DNA of 64,000 nt from Pseudeuparius sepicola. Its lineage: Eukaryota; Arthropoda; Insecta; Coleoptera; Anthribidae. The notes beneath the pieces are model-generated. The model was not told where the DNA came from. It was given only the letters and a program-made list of their open reading frames with translations, and did not search any database. This document shows positions 1-12,656 of this stretch, one piece after another. The DNA is taken from NCBI GenBank assembly GCA_963920635.1, contig OY987298.1, positions 149,146,257 to 149,210,256 on the forward strand. The letters are read 5' to 3'. Each line of letters begins with the position of its first letter. Position 1 is the first letter of the stretch. The position numbers and the translations under genes were made by a program.

Positions 1-85
1 AATTACCTATCACGTTATGCCATAAATAGCTTTGACTTTACTTTTAGCATATTATTATGTACGAATAAATTTACATATTTCTTCT

Positions 86-600
86 TTAATCGGATATGTC
101 ACAATAACCATACGCTCTTCCACAATATCAGTGTCTTGCGATTCAAATGCAGCTTCGCATTTTGTCATGTCAGATGTTGCTTTTCGTCAACTGATAAAAA
201 TTACATTTCTTCAGAATGGTTGGACGCAGGGTATTTTGATGCTCCTCACCTGATATTTTTTTAGTTTCTTGCTTCTGGTGTTTTTTCTTTACAATAATTC
301 CCTCTTTATGTGGGAACTATATTCAAAATTAGGGCACTTGTATGCATGAAGGGTCACTGAATCTCGGCTTGATGTTTTAGCAATGTGGATTGAGTATTAA
401 CTTTGAAATAACACTTTTTGCAATTATAAACAAAGCTTCTTTTGCGGACCACTTTAGCATGTCGATTAATATTTCGTTTAGTAAAAGCAATAAAGTCACA
501 TTTAAACAGTTCCACATCTTCGGCTTTGTCTTTCGATATTTGCAGAAGTACTCACAGGCTCTACAACAACACTTTTGTAAATATGCCCTCCTCTCAGGAA
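86..600 (-). pseudogene. Zinc-finger gene remnant (3' end of an exon)
   Basis: On the minus strand this reads as the end of a family exon. One finger-like segment contains CKKCYFKVNTQSTLLKHQAE, preceded by FKCDFIAFTKRNINRH, and a shortened tail ends in YCDISD and a stop at 86. Reading frames shift at least three times and a stop falls just after KHQAE, so no finger array is intact. The segment order and wording are closest to the 62622-63627 exon of this window. The upstream part (toward 600) reduces to a cysteine-rich scrap with CRACEYFCKYRK. Family membership is seen directly; pseudogene status follows from the broken frames. Confidence 0.75.
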
Positions 601-1019
601 AAAAAAATAGATTAATTTCAAATTAAGGTGGGAAGTACATCAAAATGTAATTGAAATAAAACAGCAGAACCAAGTGCAGAACATAATAAAATGTTACTGT
701 ACCTAATAAATCTGTTCAGATTTGATATAAGAGGGTTTTTGATGACGCTAAATACAAATCTAAAATCAAAATTTCTAGAAAATATCACTAATATTTTTTA
801 GTTTTTTGAAGAATCAACTCCAATTATTACAGGGTTATACGTCAATGAACAACATCAAAGTTGATATCCTCAAAACAATCACATTTTGGCTATAAAATCT
901 AAATTTAAAATTTATATTTTTTCTGATATAAAAAATGTCGCAATTTGTAGTATGGGAAAAGATTAAAAAATGTTTCTTAGAAGTGTTTCTGAAATTAGTG
1001 CATATTAGCTTGAATTTTT
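601..1019. other. AT-rich interval without recognisable gene
   Basis: Short ORFs here have no coding look. No inverted repeat or family block was recognised. Confidence 0.5.
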
Positions 1020-1700
1020 GGTGGAATTTTCTGAAAATCGATTGTATTTTTTGGGTAATTGTCGTCCAACCATATACTCTAGTATTTTATCCCTCTGAAA
1101 TGGAAAAGAATTAGAATATACAGAATAAAATAATATTTGGAATAACTAATCTGAAATTATAGTTTTTTTAACAGTGAAAAAATAATGAACCTTATATTCT
1201 GAAGATGTTTGCAATCTAAAGTAAAGAGAAAATTAAATATATCTTTATTGCTATAACTATACAAGAACATAAAATTAATTGATATAAGTTCGAGATCTTA
1301 AGTAAATAAACATATAGGTTACAAGGTATACTCACTTACAACTTTCAGCAACCTTTTGTCATAAACATTGTTGCTTTTGGATTATCAAAAGAACAAAAAA
1401 ATAACTAAGTAATAGCTTAGCTACAGCCTGTCGAATCTCACTGCCAACAATCAGGATTGGTCCAACAACAACAACCTTATGACTTTTGTAATACCTATAA
1501 TTTAATAACTTCTGGTCTAACAAAAATAGTGTAGGTACTTGTTGTTCTTAGACCAACTCAGAATGTTGGAATCAAGATCTGACATCCGTTGCGCCTCTTT
1601 GTATTCCATCAGTCAAAGATTACAGGTAATATTAGAAAAAAATCAAATATAATAATAATTACTATTACTACAAAACTATGGTACCTAATTGCATTATCTT
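1020..1700 (-). repeat. Duplicated intergenic and leader-exon block, older copy
   Basis: This block matches those at 14327-15400 and 18898-19970: the leader-exon region, the text around AACAATCAGGATTGGTCCAA and the segment ending in a GCGCCTCTTTGTATTCCATC-like stretch. The leader intron (about 1096-1151) keeps its TTTCAG acceptor, but the donor GTGAGT has become GATTAG-like, so it could not splice normally. At 1488-1500 the MITE present in the two other copies is absent. Confidence 0.65.
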
Positions 1701-1799
1701 ACAGTGCAATGATCTTTACAATTGTAGAGCACCTATCTACTTAACGAATGGAGCCAAGATTTAGGTAATATTATGATTCTCCACACATGCTTAACAACA

Positions 1800-1920
1800 A
1801 TGATTCTCACCTTTACAATACTCCAAACTAGGAGTAGGTACCCCAGAAGCAACCACAGGTTTGTGCGGGTGGAGTAGCAAATTGCAATTACCATTATTTT
1901 GGCTTCATGCCATTTGCAGC
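1800..1920 (-). mobile_element. SINE-like 3' fragment, reverse orientation
   Basis: Read on the minus strand, this stretch resembles 55560-55680, including CTCCTAGTTTGGAGTATTGT followed by AAGGTGAGAATCATTGTTG. Two dispersed, opposite copies sharing a defined 3' segment point to a retroposed element. No 5' half is visible here. Confidence 0.5.
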
Positions 1921-1935
1921 TAGAGACAACATTTT

Positions 1936-2490
1936 GTTGATTTTGTTGCAGCTTTTCATTAAACTAGTAATGTGAATAAAAAATATGCACCGCACGCTTG
2001 AATATGACTTACGTCTTAGCCGAAAATGTGTCTTTTTTTGTTAAAAAAATAATAATATATTTTTTGTAGATTTAGCTGGGACAAAAAGATGTTACTTCCG
2101 CTAAACCGGCCAACAGTGCTGTGCAGATTTTTTATTCACTTTAGTAGTCTATTGAAAAACTGCAACATCACCATCTTAATAAAAAAAAATCAGTTATTTT
2201 TGTTTTGATATCCAACTGAATTTTTCTTGGCTGCATTCAATTCTTGGAAAAAAAATACACAAGTATGGTGCTTCAACTATAAATTTATCTTGAAAATTAC
2301 CGAGATAATGGCTCGTAACGTCTTAGCTGGAATGTCACTTCCGGCTAAACTGGAAGTGATATTCAAAGATATCCAAAATACTACGTAATTAATTAACCTT
2401 GTTGGGACGGTTCTTAAAATTGAACTCGAACAGAGCTATTACTTTTCATTAACCTCAAAAATTAACGTATTTCACTCTTTATAATTTAAT
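1936..2490. other. Gene-free interval with a short direct repeat
   Basis: Two imperfect direct repeats of about 35 bp (2071-2110 and 2321-2352) share the words TTAGCTGG, ACTTCCG and CTAAAC. No coding signal was seen. Confidence 0.4.
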
Positions 2491-2819
2491 TATTTGTTTC
2501 TTCACCTTAATGCTTCAAAGACGCGATCACTAGCTATCCAAAATTGCCACATTCATATTTCTTATATATTTGTTTGTGAGAGGAAAAATACGCGAGAAAA
2601 TCTAGTGGACCTAAAAAAAATCACCCTGTCTAGCCATCAAGGTAGACGTGTATTAAGGATGGAAATGAATACCACTTGTAATGTATACAATAGCAAAAAA
2701 AAATATATTAGCGTTTTTTTTAATTTTAATTTATATTTTGTTTTCAGCAAATTGATAAACTTCAACCAAATTATTACACTAATATTTTATTATGTTCTGC
2801 TTTATTTGTTAGAGATTTT

Positions 2820-3257
2820 TTGTTAGTTTTTTGATTTTTTCATAATCTTTAGGGATAATTTTATTGTTTTGGGAGACACACAAATTAGGCACAAGTAGAG
2901 GCACACTTCTACAATTAAAACAAAATATTGATATTATAGTAATATTGGAAAAAAACTATTAAACATCAAACTAGGCCACTTCGAGAACCAATCTAGTGTA
3001 ACTTTCAGTTCAAAAGAACTTTTCTTGGTAATACTTTTCCTTAAAGAAAAGCATATTTTACTCATTATAATTTAATTTGGTTATTCGCCTTAATGCTTCA
3101 AAGACTGTAGACTCAGCAGCACCGGCAGAGAAAGGAAAATTCAACAAAATGCTGTCAGTTGTTGCCAAGAGGGATTAGAGCAGCAAAAACACAACTAATA
3201 TTTCCATCAAACATTCAGTTTGAATCCGTCTAATTACCAACTTTGTTGATTTCCCTT
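2820..3257 (-). repeat. Family 3' flank block
   Basis: This sequence directly downstream of the first complete zinc-finger exon recurs, diverged, beside other members (11200-11760, 16600-17220, 23757-24161, 42740-43030, 47310-47780, 49780-50109). Shared words include GATTTTTTCATAAT, AACTTTTCTTGGTAATA and ATGCTTCAAAGAC. It marks the downstream edge of the amplification unit. Confidence 0.65.
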
Positions 3258-4956
3258 TCATTCAGATACGTCGCAATACTCATTCAGAATTAAACGTTCT
3301 TCCTCGGTATCAACGGATTGCGATTCAGACACACTTTCACATTTTGTCGTCTTAGATGCTGCTTCTACATGCAACGATAATTCGTGTTTTTTCATGATAT
3401 CATTTAAACTCGAGGTATTATCATGTTCCTTAAACTCAATTTGATGCTTTTGCAAGGCTGACTGATTACTCGCTTTGAAAGAACACTTTTGGCATGTGAA
3501 GTTTTTTTTGTGCCTCGAGTTAATATGTCGTTTCCAATGCCCCTTATGAAATGTGTGAAATTCGCAATGCGGACATTTGAAAGGTTCCCCATCTTTGACA
3601 TTATGTTTCTTATAGAGGTGTGCTGTGAGTGTTTGTCGGTACTTGCAAGGATACTCACAGATTTTGCAACTAAATCTTGGTTTGAGGGCATGAGCACTCG
3701 TTTCATGTTGTTTGAGATTCTTCTTGTAGAATGAACTGTAGTCACACTTAGGGCACTTGTATGGTTTATATGAGGAATCATTATGAACCTCAGCTTGATG
3801 CTTTTGAAAGACTAGTAGACCATTTATTTTGAAAGAACACTTTTGGCATATCAAGGTTTTTTCGTGCATCATATTCATATGTGATTTCAAATCCCCCTTA
3901 CGGAATGTGTGATAATCGCAATGTGGACATTTGAAATGTTTCCCATCTTTCACATTATGTTCCTTGAAGAGGTGTGCTGTGAGCGTTAGTTGCATCTTGC
4001 AAGAATACTCGCAGATTTTGCAACTAAATCTGGATTTCAAGGCATGAACATTCAGTTCATGTTGTTTGAGACTCGTTTTATAGAATGAACTGAAGTCACA
4101 CTTAGGGCACTTGTGTGGTTTATATGAGGAATCATTGTGAACCTCAGCTTGATGCTTTTGAAAGACCAGTAGATCATTTATTTTGAAATAACACTTTTTG
4201 CAAGTCAAGGTTCTTTCGTGCATCATATTTATATGTGATTTCAAATACTTCTTATGTAATGTGTGAAAATCGCAATGCGGACATTTTAAAAGCTCCCCAT
4301 CTTTGACATTATGTTTCCTGTAGAGGTGTGTTGTGAATGCTGGTTTGGACTGGCAAGAATACTCGCAGATTTTGCAACTAAATCTGGGTTTCAAGGAATG
4401 AACTCCCATTTCATGTCGTTTGAGATTCATTTTGTAGAACGAACTGTAGTCACACGTAGGACACTTGTGTGGTTTATATAAGGAATCATTATGAACCTCA
4501 GATTGATGCTTTTGAAAGACTAGTAGATCATTTATTTTGAAAGAACACTTTTGGCAAGTCAAGGTTTTTTCGTGCATCATATTCATATGTGATTTCAAAT
4601 CCCCCTTACGGAATGTGTGATAATCGCAATGCGGACATTTGAAATGTTCCCCATCTTTGACATTATGTATCTTATAGAGGTGTGATGTGAGTGTTGGTTG
4701 GGACTTGCAAGAATACTCGCATAATTTGCAACTAAATCTTGGTCTCAAGGCATGAACACGCCTTTTATGCTGTTTGACATTTCCATTCTTGAATGATCTG
4801 TAGTCACAACTATCGCACTTGTATGGCATACCCGAGGAATGTGTTTTGGGAGTACATACTCTCTTTTTGTGTAGTTTGATTTCATGCTTTTTGTCTGAAC
4901 TGTCATCGCAGATAGGACCTCCAGTATCAGCATCCTGATTTCCATCATCAAAGTCA
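3258..4956 (-). CDS. C2H2 zinc-finger protein, 15-16 fingers (terminal exon)
   Basis: Largest intact member: 565 residues from the splice acceptor to the stop. The exon begins after TTTTGCAG at 4957-4960, and its first base completes a split codon. The longer open frame to 5099 is intron read-through. An acidic leader (SDFDDGNQDADTGGPICDD) and a basic stretch precede 15 canonical fingers C-x2-C-x12-H-x4-H and a final imperfect one. Fingers cycle through four types (CDYSSFYK, CEYSCK, CDYHTF, CSFKIN) as a 118-residue higher-order repeat run about three and a half times. The tail ends in TEEERLILNEYCDVSE. Linkers are unlike TGEKP. Nuclear, sequence-specific DNA binding is inferred from the fold; no effector domain is visible in this exon. 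Confidence 0.9.
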
Positions 4957-5525
4957 CTGCAAAAGAAGACACTAGTATTAAATAAGAACATTTTCAAATA
5001 AGTAAATGCTGTAGGAAATACACATGTAATGCAAAAGCACAGTGCAAGATCTTTGTAGTAAAGAAAAACGTACGAAGGAACTATAATTTTTTTGTTCAAA
5101 ATTACATTTTCTACCTGTCATATTACGTTGGCACCATAATTTAGAAACACCCTGTAAATTATGTTGTAGTTCTGGTACAATTTTTTGAGACTGCCAGAAA
5201 ATGTTTTATGTATAAATTTCCCTACCCCGTAAGTACACTTTACATACTCGCCAACAGGCCTGAAGCGAAAGTCAAATGTATGAGGTGCCCTGTTATTTTG
5301 GTTGCTAGCTGCGAAAGTAGTTGCTAGGCACAAAAAGTATTGCCTAGCAACCCTTACGCAGCGAGTATCTTAAAACCATTAATAAAATATATGTAGCAAT
5401 GCAAAACATGCGTCAATTTTAATAGGTTTCACAACGATCGCTTTACAAACTGGTTTCGATCAGAAAGAACACAAATTATATCAAAGAAAAATTAATAACC
5501 AACAAGCTTTAGTTAGTACAGTATA
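4957..5525 (-). other. 5' intron region of the first zinc-finger gene, transposon scraps
   Basis: The pyrimidine-rich acceptor is at its low-coordinate edge. Near 5145-5157 the plus strand has ACACCCTGTAAA, the kind of end seen on several inverted-repeat elements in the window. No upstream exon can be named with confidence. Confidence 0.45.
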
Positions 5526-5900
5526 ATCTAAACTAAAGAGAAAATTAAATATATCTGTATTGCTAACAATAGAAGGACATAGAATTAATTGATATAGGTT
5601 AGAGACCTTAAGTAAATAAACATAGGCTACGAGGTATCCTTGCTTACAAATTTTAGCAACCTTGTCTCATATACATTGGTGTTTTTGGAGTAGCAAAAGA
5701 CCAAAAATAAATAACTGATAGCTTAAGTACAGCCTTGAGTGAAGGGATATTGTAACCTCTGTCGAATCTCAGCAATCAGGATCGGTCCAATAAGAATCTT
5801 ATTTATATACTACCCCTTCATATTCCCCCACTCAACGGTAACAGGTAATATTTGAAGAAATTGAAATATAATAATAATTGTTATTGTCTAGCATTAATTA
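5526..5900 (-). repeat. Duplicated intergenic block, partial
   Basis: This matches the upstream block seen at 1200-1460, 14510-14760 and 19080-19320 (AAGAGAAAATTAAATATATC, TTAAGTAAATAAACA). The leader intron part is missing here and the copy is diverged. Confidence 0.55.
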
Positions 5901-5931
5901 CTACAAAACGATTGGTGGGGCCTATATATTT

Positions 5932-6664
5932 TATATTATGTTTCTTATAGATGCGTGGTAGCTGCAAAAGTAGCTCACATAATATTTTGCAACTAAATCT
6001 TGATGTCAAGGCATTTCATGTTTTTTGACATTGCTCTTGTAGAATGATTTGTAGTCACAACTATATAAGAGGAGTCACTGTGGATCTCAGCTTGCTTGAT
6101 GCTTTTGCAAGGCTGGCTGATTATTAGCTTTGAAAGAACACTTTTGGCAAGTGATTTTTTTTTGCGCAGCCAGTTAATATGGGATTTTAAATACCACTTA
6201 TGAAATGTGTGAAAATCGCAATGTAGACATTGCAAAAGTTCCCCATCTTTGACATTATAGATATGTGCTGTGAGTGTTGGTTGGAACCTGCAAGAATACT
6301 AGCAGATTTTGCAATTAAATTTTGGTTCAAGGGCATGCATACTTATTTCATGTTGATTGCGACAGAATTTGTAGAATGAACTGAAGTCACAGTTAGGGCA
6401 CTTGTATGGCTTAAACGAAGAATCACTGTGAACCTCAACTCAATACTTTTCCAAGGTTGGCTGATGATTCGGTTTGAAAGAACACTTTTGGCAAGTGAAG
6501 TTTCTTTCGTGTTTCGATCTCATATGATTTTTAAGAACACTTTGTACGATATGCATGTTGCTGACAGAATTGTCACTGAATCAATGGCTGCTCGTGTGAC
6601 ATCATGTTTTTTATACATAGAGGTGCAAATTATACAATCGTTGATCCTTGCAAGAATACAGGGT
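5932..6664 (-). pseudogene. Zinc-finger exon remnant, about seven fingers
   Basis: Minus-strand fragments keep the family wording (AHIYN-like linker, CDFHTFHK, CSFK, CDFSSFYK), but the frame breaks repeatedly. The second cysteine of one finger is lost (CLHCDFHT follows a shifted LQ segment) and stops fall inside finger linkers. The finger order is that of the 3258-4956 and 17385-18339 exons. There is no acidic leader and no NEYCDVSE tail. The high-coordinate edge at 6664 abuts a CAGGGTCTTCACG sequence, probably a transposon end, suggesting truncation by insertion. Confidence 0.75.
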
Positions 6665-6814
6665 CTTCACGTAAAAACTCTGACTCCCATATTTTTTCCC
6701 AAATTTTTGCAGATAGAAGAGAAGTTTTATATAAAAGTTGCAAGGTAAGCATCGGGTTTTAGAAAGATAGGCTTGCAGATTAGGTGTATCGTAAAAGTGG
6801 AACAAAATATTTGG

Positions 6815-7370
6815 TTTGTTTGTAATAATAAACATCCTGTATATTTTTTGATATTTTAAAAGAGCTAATTTTTCTGATTGCGACGATATGTAACATGTTG
6901 ATATTTGCATATCCCTTTAGCAAGATATGTGGATCTAAATTTCAAAAAAATTATTTAAAAGATCGCAGTTAGCCATGAAATTAAGGCGGATTTTTAATAG
7001 TTATGCCAGATTATCTCTAACTTACTTTAGTAAATCAATAATAATAATAAAATGGCAATAAATATTCAATATCCAACATATTTTTACTTCTTCGTCTATC
7101 CAGGATGCATACTTAAAAAAACTGGTAGAAACAAATTTTTAATATTTATTGCCATTTTGTTATTATTTTGACTTACTGCAGTAAGTAAAAGATCATCTAG
7201 AATAACTATCATTAATTTCATGGCTAACTCTGAAAAACAATTATTGAGCATCAAATAAAAAACTACCATGGTTAGGTGTGTTTTTATTATAATAACACCC
7301 TGAATATTTTCCCTTTTTAAAATATACGCTTCTTCCTGATTACAATGATATAAATATGTCACATGTTTGC
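6815..7370. repeat. Inverted repeat nested in direct repeats, probable fold-back element
   Basis: Segments of about 100 bp at 6970-7075 and 7143-7238 are inverted copies (both read GTTAGCCATGAAATTAA and AAAATGGCAATAAATATT on one strand). They are flanked by direct repeats of about 85 bp (6818-6900 and 7287-7365, sharing ATCCTGTATATTTT-like and GATATGTAACATG-like text). No coding capacity. Confidence 0.55.
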
Positions 7371-7375
7371 TCCAA

Positions 7376-10160
7376 CCGGAAGATACCAGCGATTAAATGT
7401 TAAAAATTTTCATATAAAAAATAGGAATAGCGACCCTTATGCAGTAAGGATAAAATATATACAGGGTGGGCCAATGGAAACTTTCCACCCTGATTTTTCT
7501 GGTTTAAAATAAAAATCTGGGAAAACGCTCGGACACGTCGATATTTGATTTGAGGGGGAGCTATTTTTCAGTTTTTTTCATGCCCGTAGCTTTAACCCCC
7601 TATAGTAAAATTAGTATAAGAAGTCCTTACTGGGACTGTCAATTGGTAATTTCGAGATCCTAAGTTGGTATCGATGGAGCAAAAAAATGCAACCGGGTCA
7701 AAAGTTCAGGTCAGTAACGAGCCCATTTGCACAATGAATAACTACTAATAACACGAACAAGAACAACACAGATAACGGTAAAAGTCACGAAACGTACAAA
7801 ACCCGCGAATATTTCCACTGCCCAAAGTTTGAACCCTTTTGAACCACAAAATATATATATATATATAGGTTTTTACTTTCACAACACGGAAAATGGAAAT
7901 AAAATTTGCCTGAGTACGCACCATAGACGCTGCCGCAAGTAGGCAATTTTACCAAAATACCAAAATGAAAGTGTTTCCATGACGTTTGAAATTATTATTA
8001 AAATGCGAGTTCTAGTCATAGTTATTTTTATTTGTAGCAGTATAATCGTGATTGCAATAGGGTTTTTATTTTATTATGTTCTTTTTTCGTATCACTTGGG
8101 TAACTTTTCACATCATATATATGAGTGATGTCATTAACTGGTTGCGACGCATATAATAATGTTATACCCATGGTTAACAGAAAATTCCTAGGGATTTTGT
8201 GGAGAATGTCATCTGACAAAATCGGGACTTCTTACAGTAATCGGGGTATAGCTGAGGGGAGAACAACCCCCCAAATTTGAATAAGGTATAGGAGTCGTGC
8301 CATACCTCTTTTTAGAGGTCTCATCGAGTTCTTTATGACCCTGCAATTTTGCCTCATTATTTTTATCCGTAACGAAATGAATGCTTATCGAAATAAAAAT
8401 AAATAAAAATACTTAGGAACTAGGAACTAATCAAAGTTGTATTATTTAGGTATACACGCAAACTTTATCTAACAAACTGTTGTTCACAAAATGTTCACCC
8501 CGGTTTGTTTAGGAGCTTCGTTAGAAATAACCTCAGAGGCAGGAATGATCGATTTATTTATTTTTCGACTGTAAGGTTTGCTTTATTAATTTTTAATTGA
8601 TATTAAGTTAGATATGTTCATCAAGGCAGCCATAACCTTCTCGAATGATTCAAACTGAAACGGTAACTGCTGCGCTAGTGCAACTTGGACTTGGAGGTAA
8701 GAAAGCTGCTGGTGGTGCCATCTAGCGTCCAACTGATAATATCAAACCCGAAGTACACTATTATAAGTATAGTAAATGCCAACCGGCAGGTTGATATTGA
8801 ATCGCAAAGCAAAAAAATACAGGAAACAGACTTATTTGGCCATTATTCGCCACAGCTTCTTCCAAATTAGTGGAAATGTGGAAATCCACAACATGTGTTT
8901 TCTGCACATGGGAATCTGCGGAAACTTTTTAAGGGGGGGGGGGGGGGGGGCAACAGAAATTGGAAAGAACCCCGCACCAAATACAGGGGAAAATGGCTCT
9001 CTGCCAATCTTGACAATTTTTTGGGACATTGTAGTACAAGTCACTATAAGTTACATGTGCAAGTTTAAATTAGTTTCTATGTCTAGTTTCAGAGATATGA
9101 ATTTTGGAAAATCATAAAAATGGCTGTTTTGCTAAAACATAGTAAGGTTCACTTATCCAAAAGTATTACTTTTTAGATGATTAGTAACAAAATAATAGCA
9201 TTGCTGGTTTACGTAAAGTCAAGTGACATGTCAGTCAGTCGGTCGTTAAGACAAGAGAAGCCGCCTATTGTACAGGATGGGTCAAAAATAGTGACAATTT
9301 AGCATATTTCGCCCCTTTTTATCATTGGTCCCAATTAGTGGAACTGAGCATTTTTCATTAAAAATATCTCTATTGAGAATCTTTTCTTATAACAAGAATA
9401 CATTTCTTTAAAAGTTTTGACTTTCTTCCAAAACACTAATTTTTTTAAAAAGTTTGTTTTTTATACTTCATATTTTTAACATTAGTCACGTAAAACGGCC
9501 TTTTTGATACAATAAATCAGCTTTGAAGCCAAAACTACTTAAGGAAGGCTTATAGTAATTGCTTAATATGATTATCTACAAAAGTTACAATCGTATTTTA
9601 CACAGGGGGTGTTTACAAATATTAGTTGAAATAGGTTTTACCCCTAATATATATGTTTGTTAATTATTCTTGAATGGATCTGCCAATTTGAATAATATAT
9701 TTCAGTTATACTTTAAAGTAAATTACCCTACACTCGTGTAAGTTTCATTGATTTTCTATGTCTGGTTTTTGAAATATAAATATTGAAAATTGACATTCTA
9801 TAGAAAATATTATCCAATATTATTTCGAATAATATGATATGGCAGCGCAAAACAATTGCGCCGTTAAAAACCACTTGACCATAAAACGTGCTTGACTGTT
9901 ATAGATATGCGGTTTTCCACCTACTTTACGAAAATTCGGTGTCCAGATCCATATAAGTTGTACCTACTCTACGCTTCGTGATGATTCCACGAATATCTAT
10001 AAATAGTAATTATCAACCCTCCCCGCAGAAGCTTTAGTTAGCTTATAATATATCATTGGGCGTCCAGTTAGGTATTATTATTATTTCGTAGTAGTAGCGT
10101 TGTTTTTGATTTTAGACAAAAAGTGTAAATACAAAAGTTGGAGGTAATTGTGTCCCCAAT
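7376..10160. other. Gene-poor interval with transposon ends and simple repeats
   Basis: Isolated terminal sequences of the cagggtg type occur at 7465 and 9275, and a (TA)n run lies at 7852-7867. Open frames here are short, overlap on both strands and lack family motifs. No gene is supported. Confidence 0.5.
8933..8950. repeat. Homopolymer run of 18 G
   Basis: An uninterrupted G run in otherwise AT-rich sequence. It could form a G-quadruplex or be a compressed or miscounted assembly tract. Confidence 0.9.
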
Positions 10161-10169
10161 GCGGCTATC

Positions 10170-10360
10170 TTGTCGTACTTTCCGTGACAGCTGACATTTT
10201 CGAAATATGACAAAAACTTGTGTTTTTAATGGAAACCATAGTTGGCCATAGTCGATATGGTTATTAGGAAAAATAACGGAAATAACTATGATTTTCATTT
10301 AAAAAACACAAGTTTGTGTCATATCTTGAAAATGGCAGCTGCCACGGAAAGTGAGATGCA
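10170..10360. mobile_element. Fold-back MITE, small copy
   Basis: Arms at about 10178-10250 and 10290-10355 are inverted copies (TTCCGTGACAGCTG against CAGCTGCCACGGAA; ACAAAAACTTGTGTTT against AAACACAAGTTTGTGT). The same family occurs at 52481-52998. Confidence 0.65.
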
Positions 10361-10654
10361 AAATAAGCCAGAAAATCGCCGTGATGAACCTAAAAAAAAA
10401 TCAGCCATCAAGATAAACATGTTGTGTTGAGGATTCCACTTGTAATGTATACGGTAGTAAAAAATATATTAGCTTTTTTTTAGAGATTATGATTTTAGTT
10501 TTGTTTTCAGCAAATTGAATAAATGTCAACAAATTTATTACACTAATATTTTATTATGTTCCGCTGTTTTATTTGTTACAGATTTTTTGTTATTTAGTTA
10601 TCACCTATTAATATGATACATTAAAAAATGAATAAAGGAATGGAATTGAGTTTT

Positions 10655-10935
10655 TAAAAGAGTTTTCTTGAAATCGGCAGTGAAATGTTTCAAAAGCTCA
10701 GAAATCGGCACTGAAGTAGCCCCTTATTGTACTATTTTTTTCAATAAGTAGGCCTTGGCCAGATGTAAACATCAAACGTCAGGCGCAGAGCCATCGCCCG
10801 TCAAAAGTGACCAAATATTCAAAACTCGGCCAATAAAGGTCCATTTAACTTTTCGTACAAATTGCAAAATTGTTGCCTATATCTTTCAGTATAAATATTT
10901 TAGTAGGTTTGAATATGAATCTATAGAAATTCAGA
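10655..10935 (+). repeat. Solo arm related to the 60.7-61.9 kb palindrome
   Basis: The run GAAATCGGCA...AATAAGTAGGCCTTGGC, TGTAAACATCAAACGTCAG and CCATTTAACTTTTCGTACA matches 60740-61010 in the same order. The opposite arm and the 5S-like core are absent. Confidence 0.7.
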
Positions 10936-12408
10936 TATAATAATAATAATTATAATTGTCTAACATTAGCTACTAGAAAACTGTACAATGCAATTATCTT
11001 TACAAAATATCAAACACATTATCAAATTTCTATCCTATATCATAATAAAATTTTAATATATGTATCTACTCATACTACTATATGAGAGTAAGTTAACATT
11101 TAATATACATAGTGTTTAAAACATTTAAAAATCTAAAAATTATCTAAGAGAAAACTACGCTAATTTTTAAGGTTACAAACAAGTATCACTATATAAGAAG
11201 AGTTGTTTAGAATTAAAGGACACAGCAGGATCTCAATTTTTAGAGTAAACGGTCAATTTTGATTTTTTCATAATTTTTGGGCATTATTTTACTATTTTGC
11301 AAGACACTCAAACTAGGCAGAAAAGTTCACATACCTATTGACACAGACTAACTAGTAATACAGACAATTCCTTAGCGACATGTGTCAAAAGGAGACTCAC
11401 ATTTTAGTGAAATCTCTTCTAAATACATGAATAATGTGCATTTTATTTGATTTTACGTTAATCTACATAGCAAAGAGATTGTATTAGAACCAAATGTATG
11501 TTTAAAATACTGTCTGTCTTTCTGTAAATTGAAATGGAGACTCGCTTATTTTTGACACATGTCCGTAAGGAGGCTTCTGTTGCAAAGCTATTTATTCTGT
11601 GCTATTGAACTAAAACAATGATAGTACAATAATATTGGAAAATACTATTAAAAATCAAAGTAGGCCACTTTGAGGACCAATCTAGTGCAACATTTAGTTC
11701 GAAACAACATTTTTATACGATCGTTATAAAAACTTTACTTTTTTAACCTTTTTAAATGCCTAAAGTATATCTTTTTTTAACAAGTTAAAAAACTTACTTT
11801 TTTTCACTCTGAGCAGTTTAGAGTGAAAAAAAGTTAACTTTTTTTCACTCTAAACTTCCTTACTACGTTTACATGGAGTTTGGAATCGAATTCAGTGTAA
11901 TGCAGTTTGGTGTTTTCATAAATGGTAAATGTGGCGTTAAATCCCGAAAATAAGAAAATTTATTTTGAGATTCAAATCAATCTTAAAATCTCTTCATGCG
12001 GTTTTCAATAATTCTAGAAACATATTCAAATCGATTTCAATACTATGTGTAAACGTAGTGAGACCGCGATCTAAATATTATAATCCTCGTAATTGAAAAC
12101 CATAGTGCATTTATATGCCCTTTAGTATAAAACACAAAAATCCCATCCCAAATATTTCAATGTTTAAGCACGATCGTATAAAAAATAATATATGAAACTC
12201 ATGCATAAAGTGTGTTTTTTTCATTCATGGGATTGCGCGTACTCACCTGCGGTTCGTGCGCGCAACTTTCCCATTCATGAAAAAAAGTACTACTTTATGC
12301 ACTTGTTGCACTTGTTGCATAAATAACTATTCTTAGCAACACTTTTCTTTAAAAATAAGCATATTTTACTCGTTATAATCTAATTTGGTTATTCTTCGCC
12401 TTAATGAT
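10936..12408. other. Family 3' flank block interrupted by hairpins
   Basis: Flank words recur (AGTTGTTTAGAATTAAAGG at about 11200, TTGATTTTTTCATAATTTTT at 11250, GGCCACTTTGAGGACCAATC at 11665). Hairpins lie at 11791-11838 (17-bp stem around TTTTTTTCACTCT) and 12201-12301 (arms with TGCATAAAGT and CATTCATGGGA). No gene is evident between them. Confidence 0.55.
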
Positions 12409-12656
12409 TCAAAGATTACAGAGATTAGAGCAGCAAAAAACACAACAACTATCAATAGACTGCATTTCAGACACAGCTCCACATTTTGTGGCCTCCTTAA
12501 TATTATGATTTCTCTTAGTCGTATAAGAACGCTTGTTGCAAATATCTTGCTTCCGATGCATTTTTTCTATGCGATTTCTAATATTAATCTTATGGAAAGT
12601 GTAGTAGGCATACTGCGAACATTTGAGAGGCTCTACATCTTTCATATTGTTCATTC
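12409..12656 (-). pseudogene. Decayed C-terminal part of the second zinc-finger exon
   Basis: This continues the 12657-13518 exon in another frame: KDVEPLKCSQYAYYTFHK, a shortened finger, then ATKCGAVSEMQSID, the start of the family tail. The NEYCDVSE end is missing. The CxxC pair of one finger has become CSQY. Confidence 0.75.

Noticed and set aside
4957..5099. N-terminal extension of the first zinc-finger frame
   Set aside because: It is intron: the conserved acceptor lies inside the frame, the other nine exons show the same pattern, and the extension has no shared protein sequence beyond intron text.
8776..9117. 113-codon frame across the poly-G run
   Set aside because: Composition is driven by the G run, with overlapping frames on both strands and no motif.
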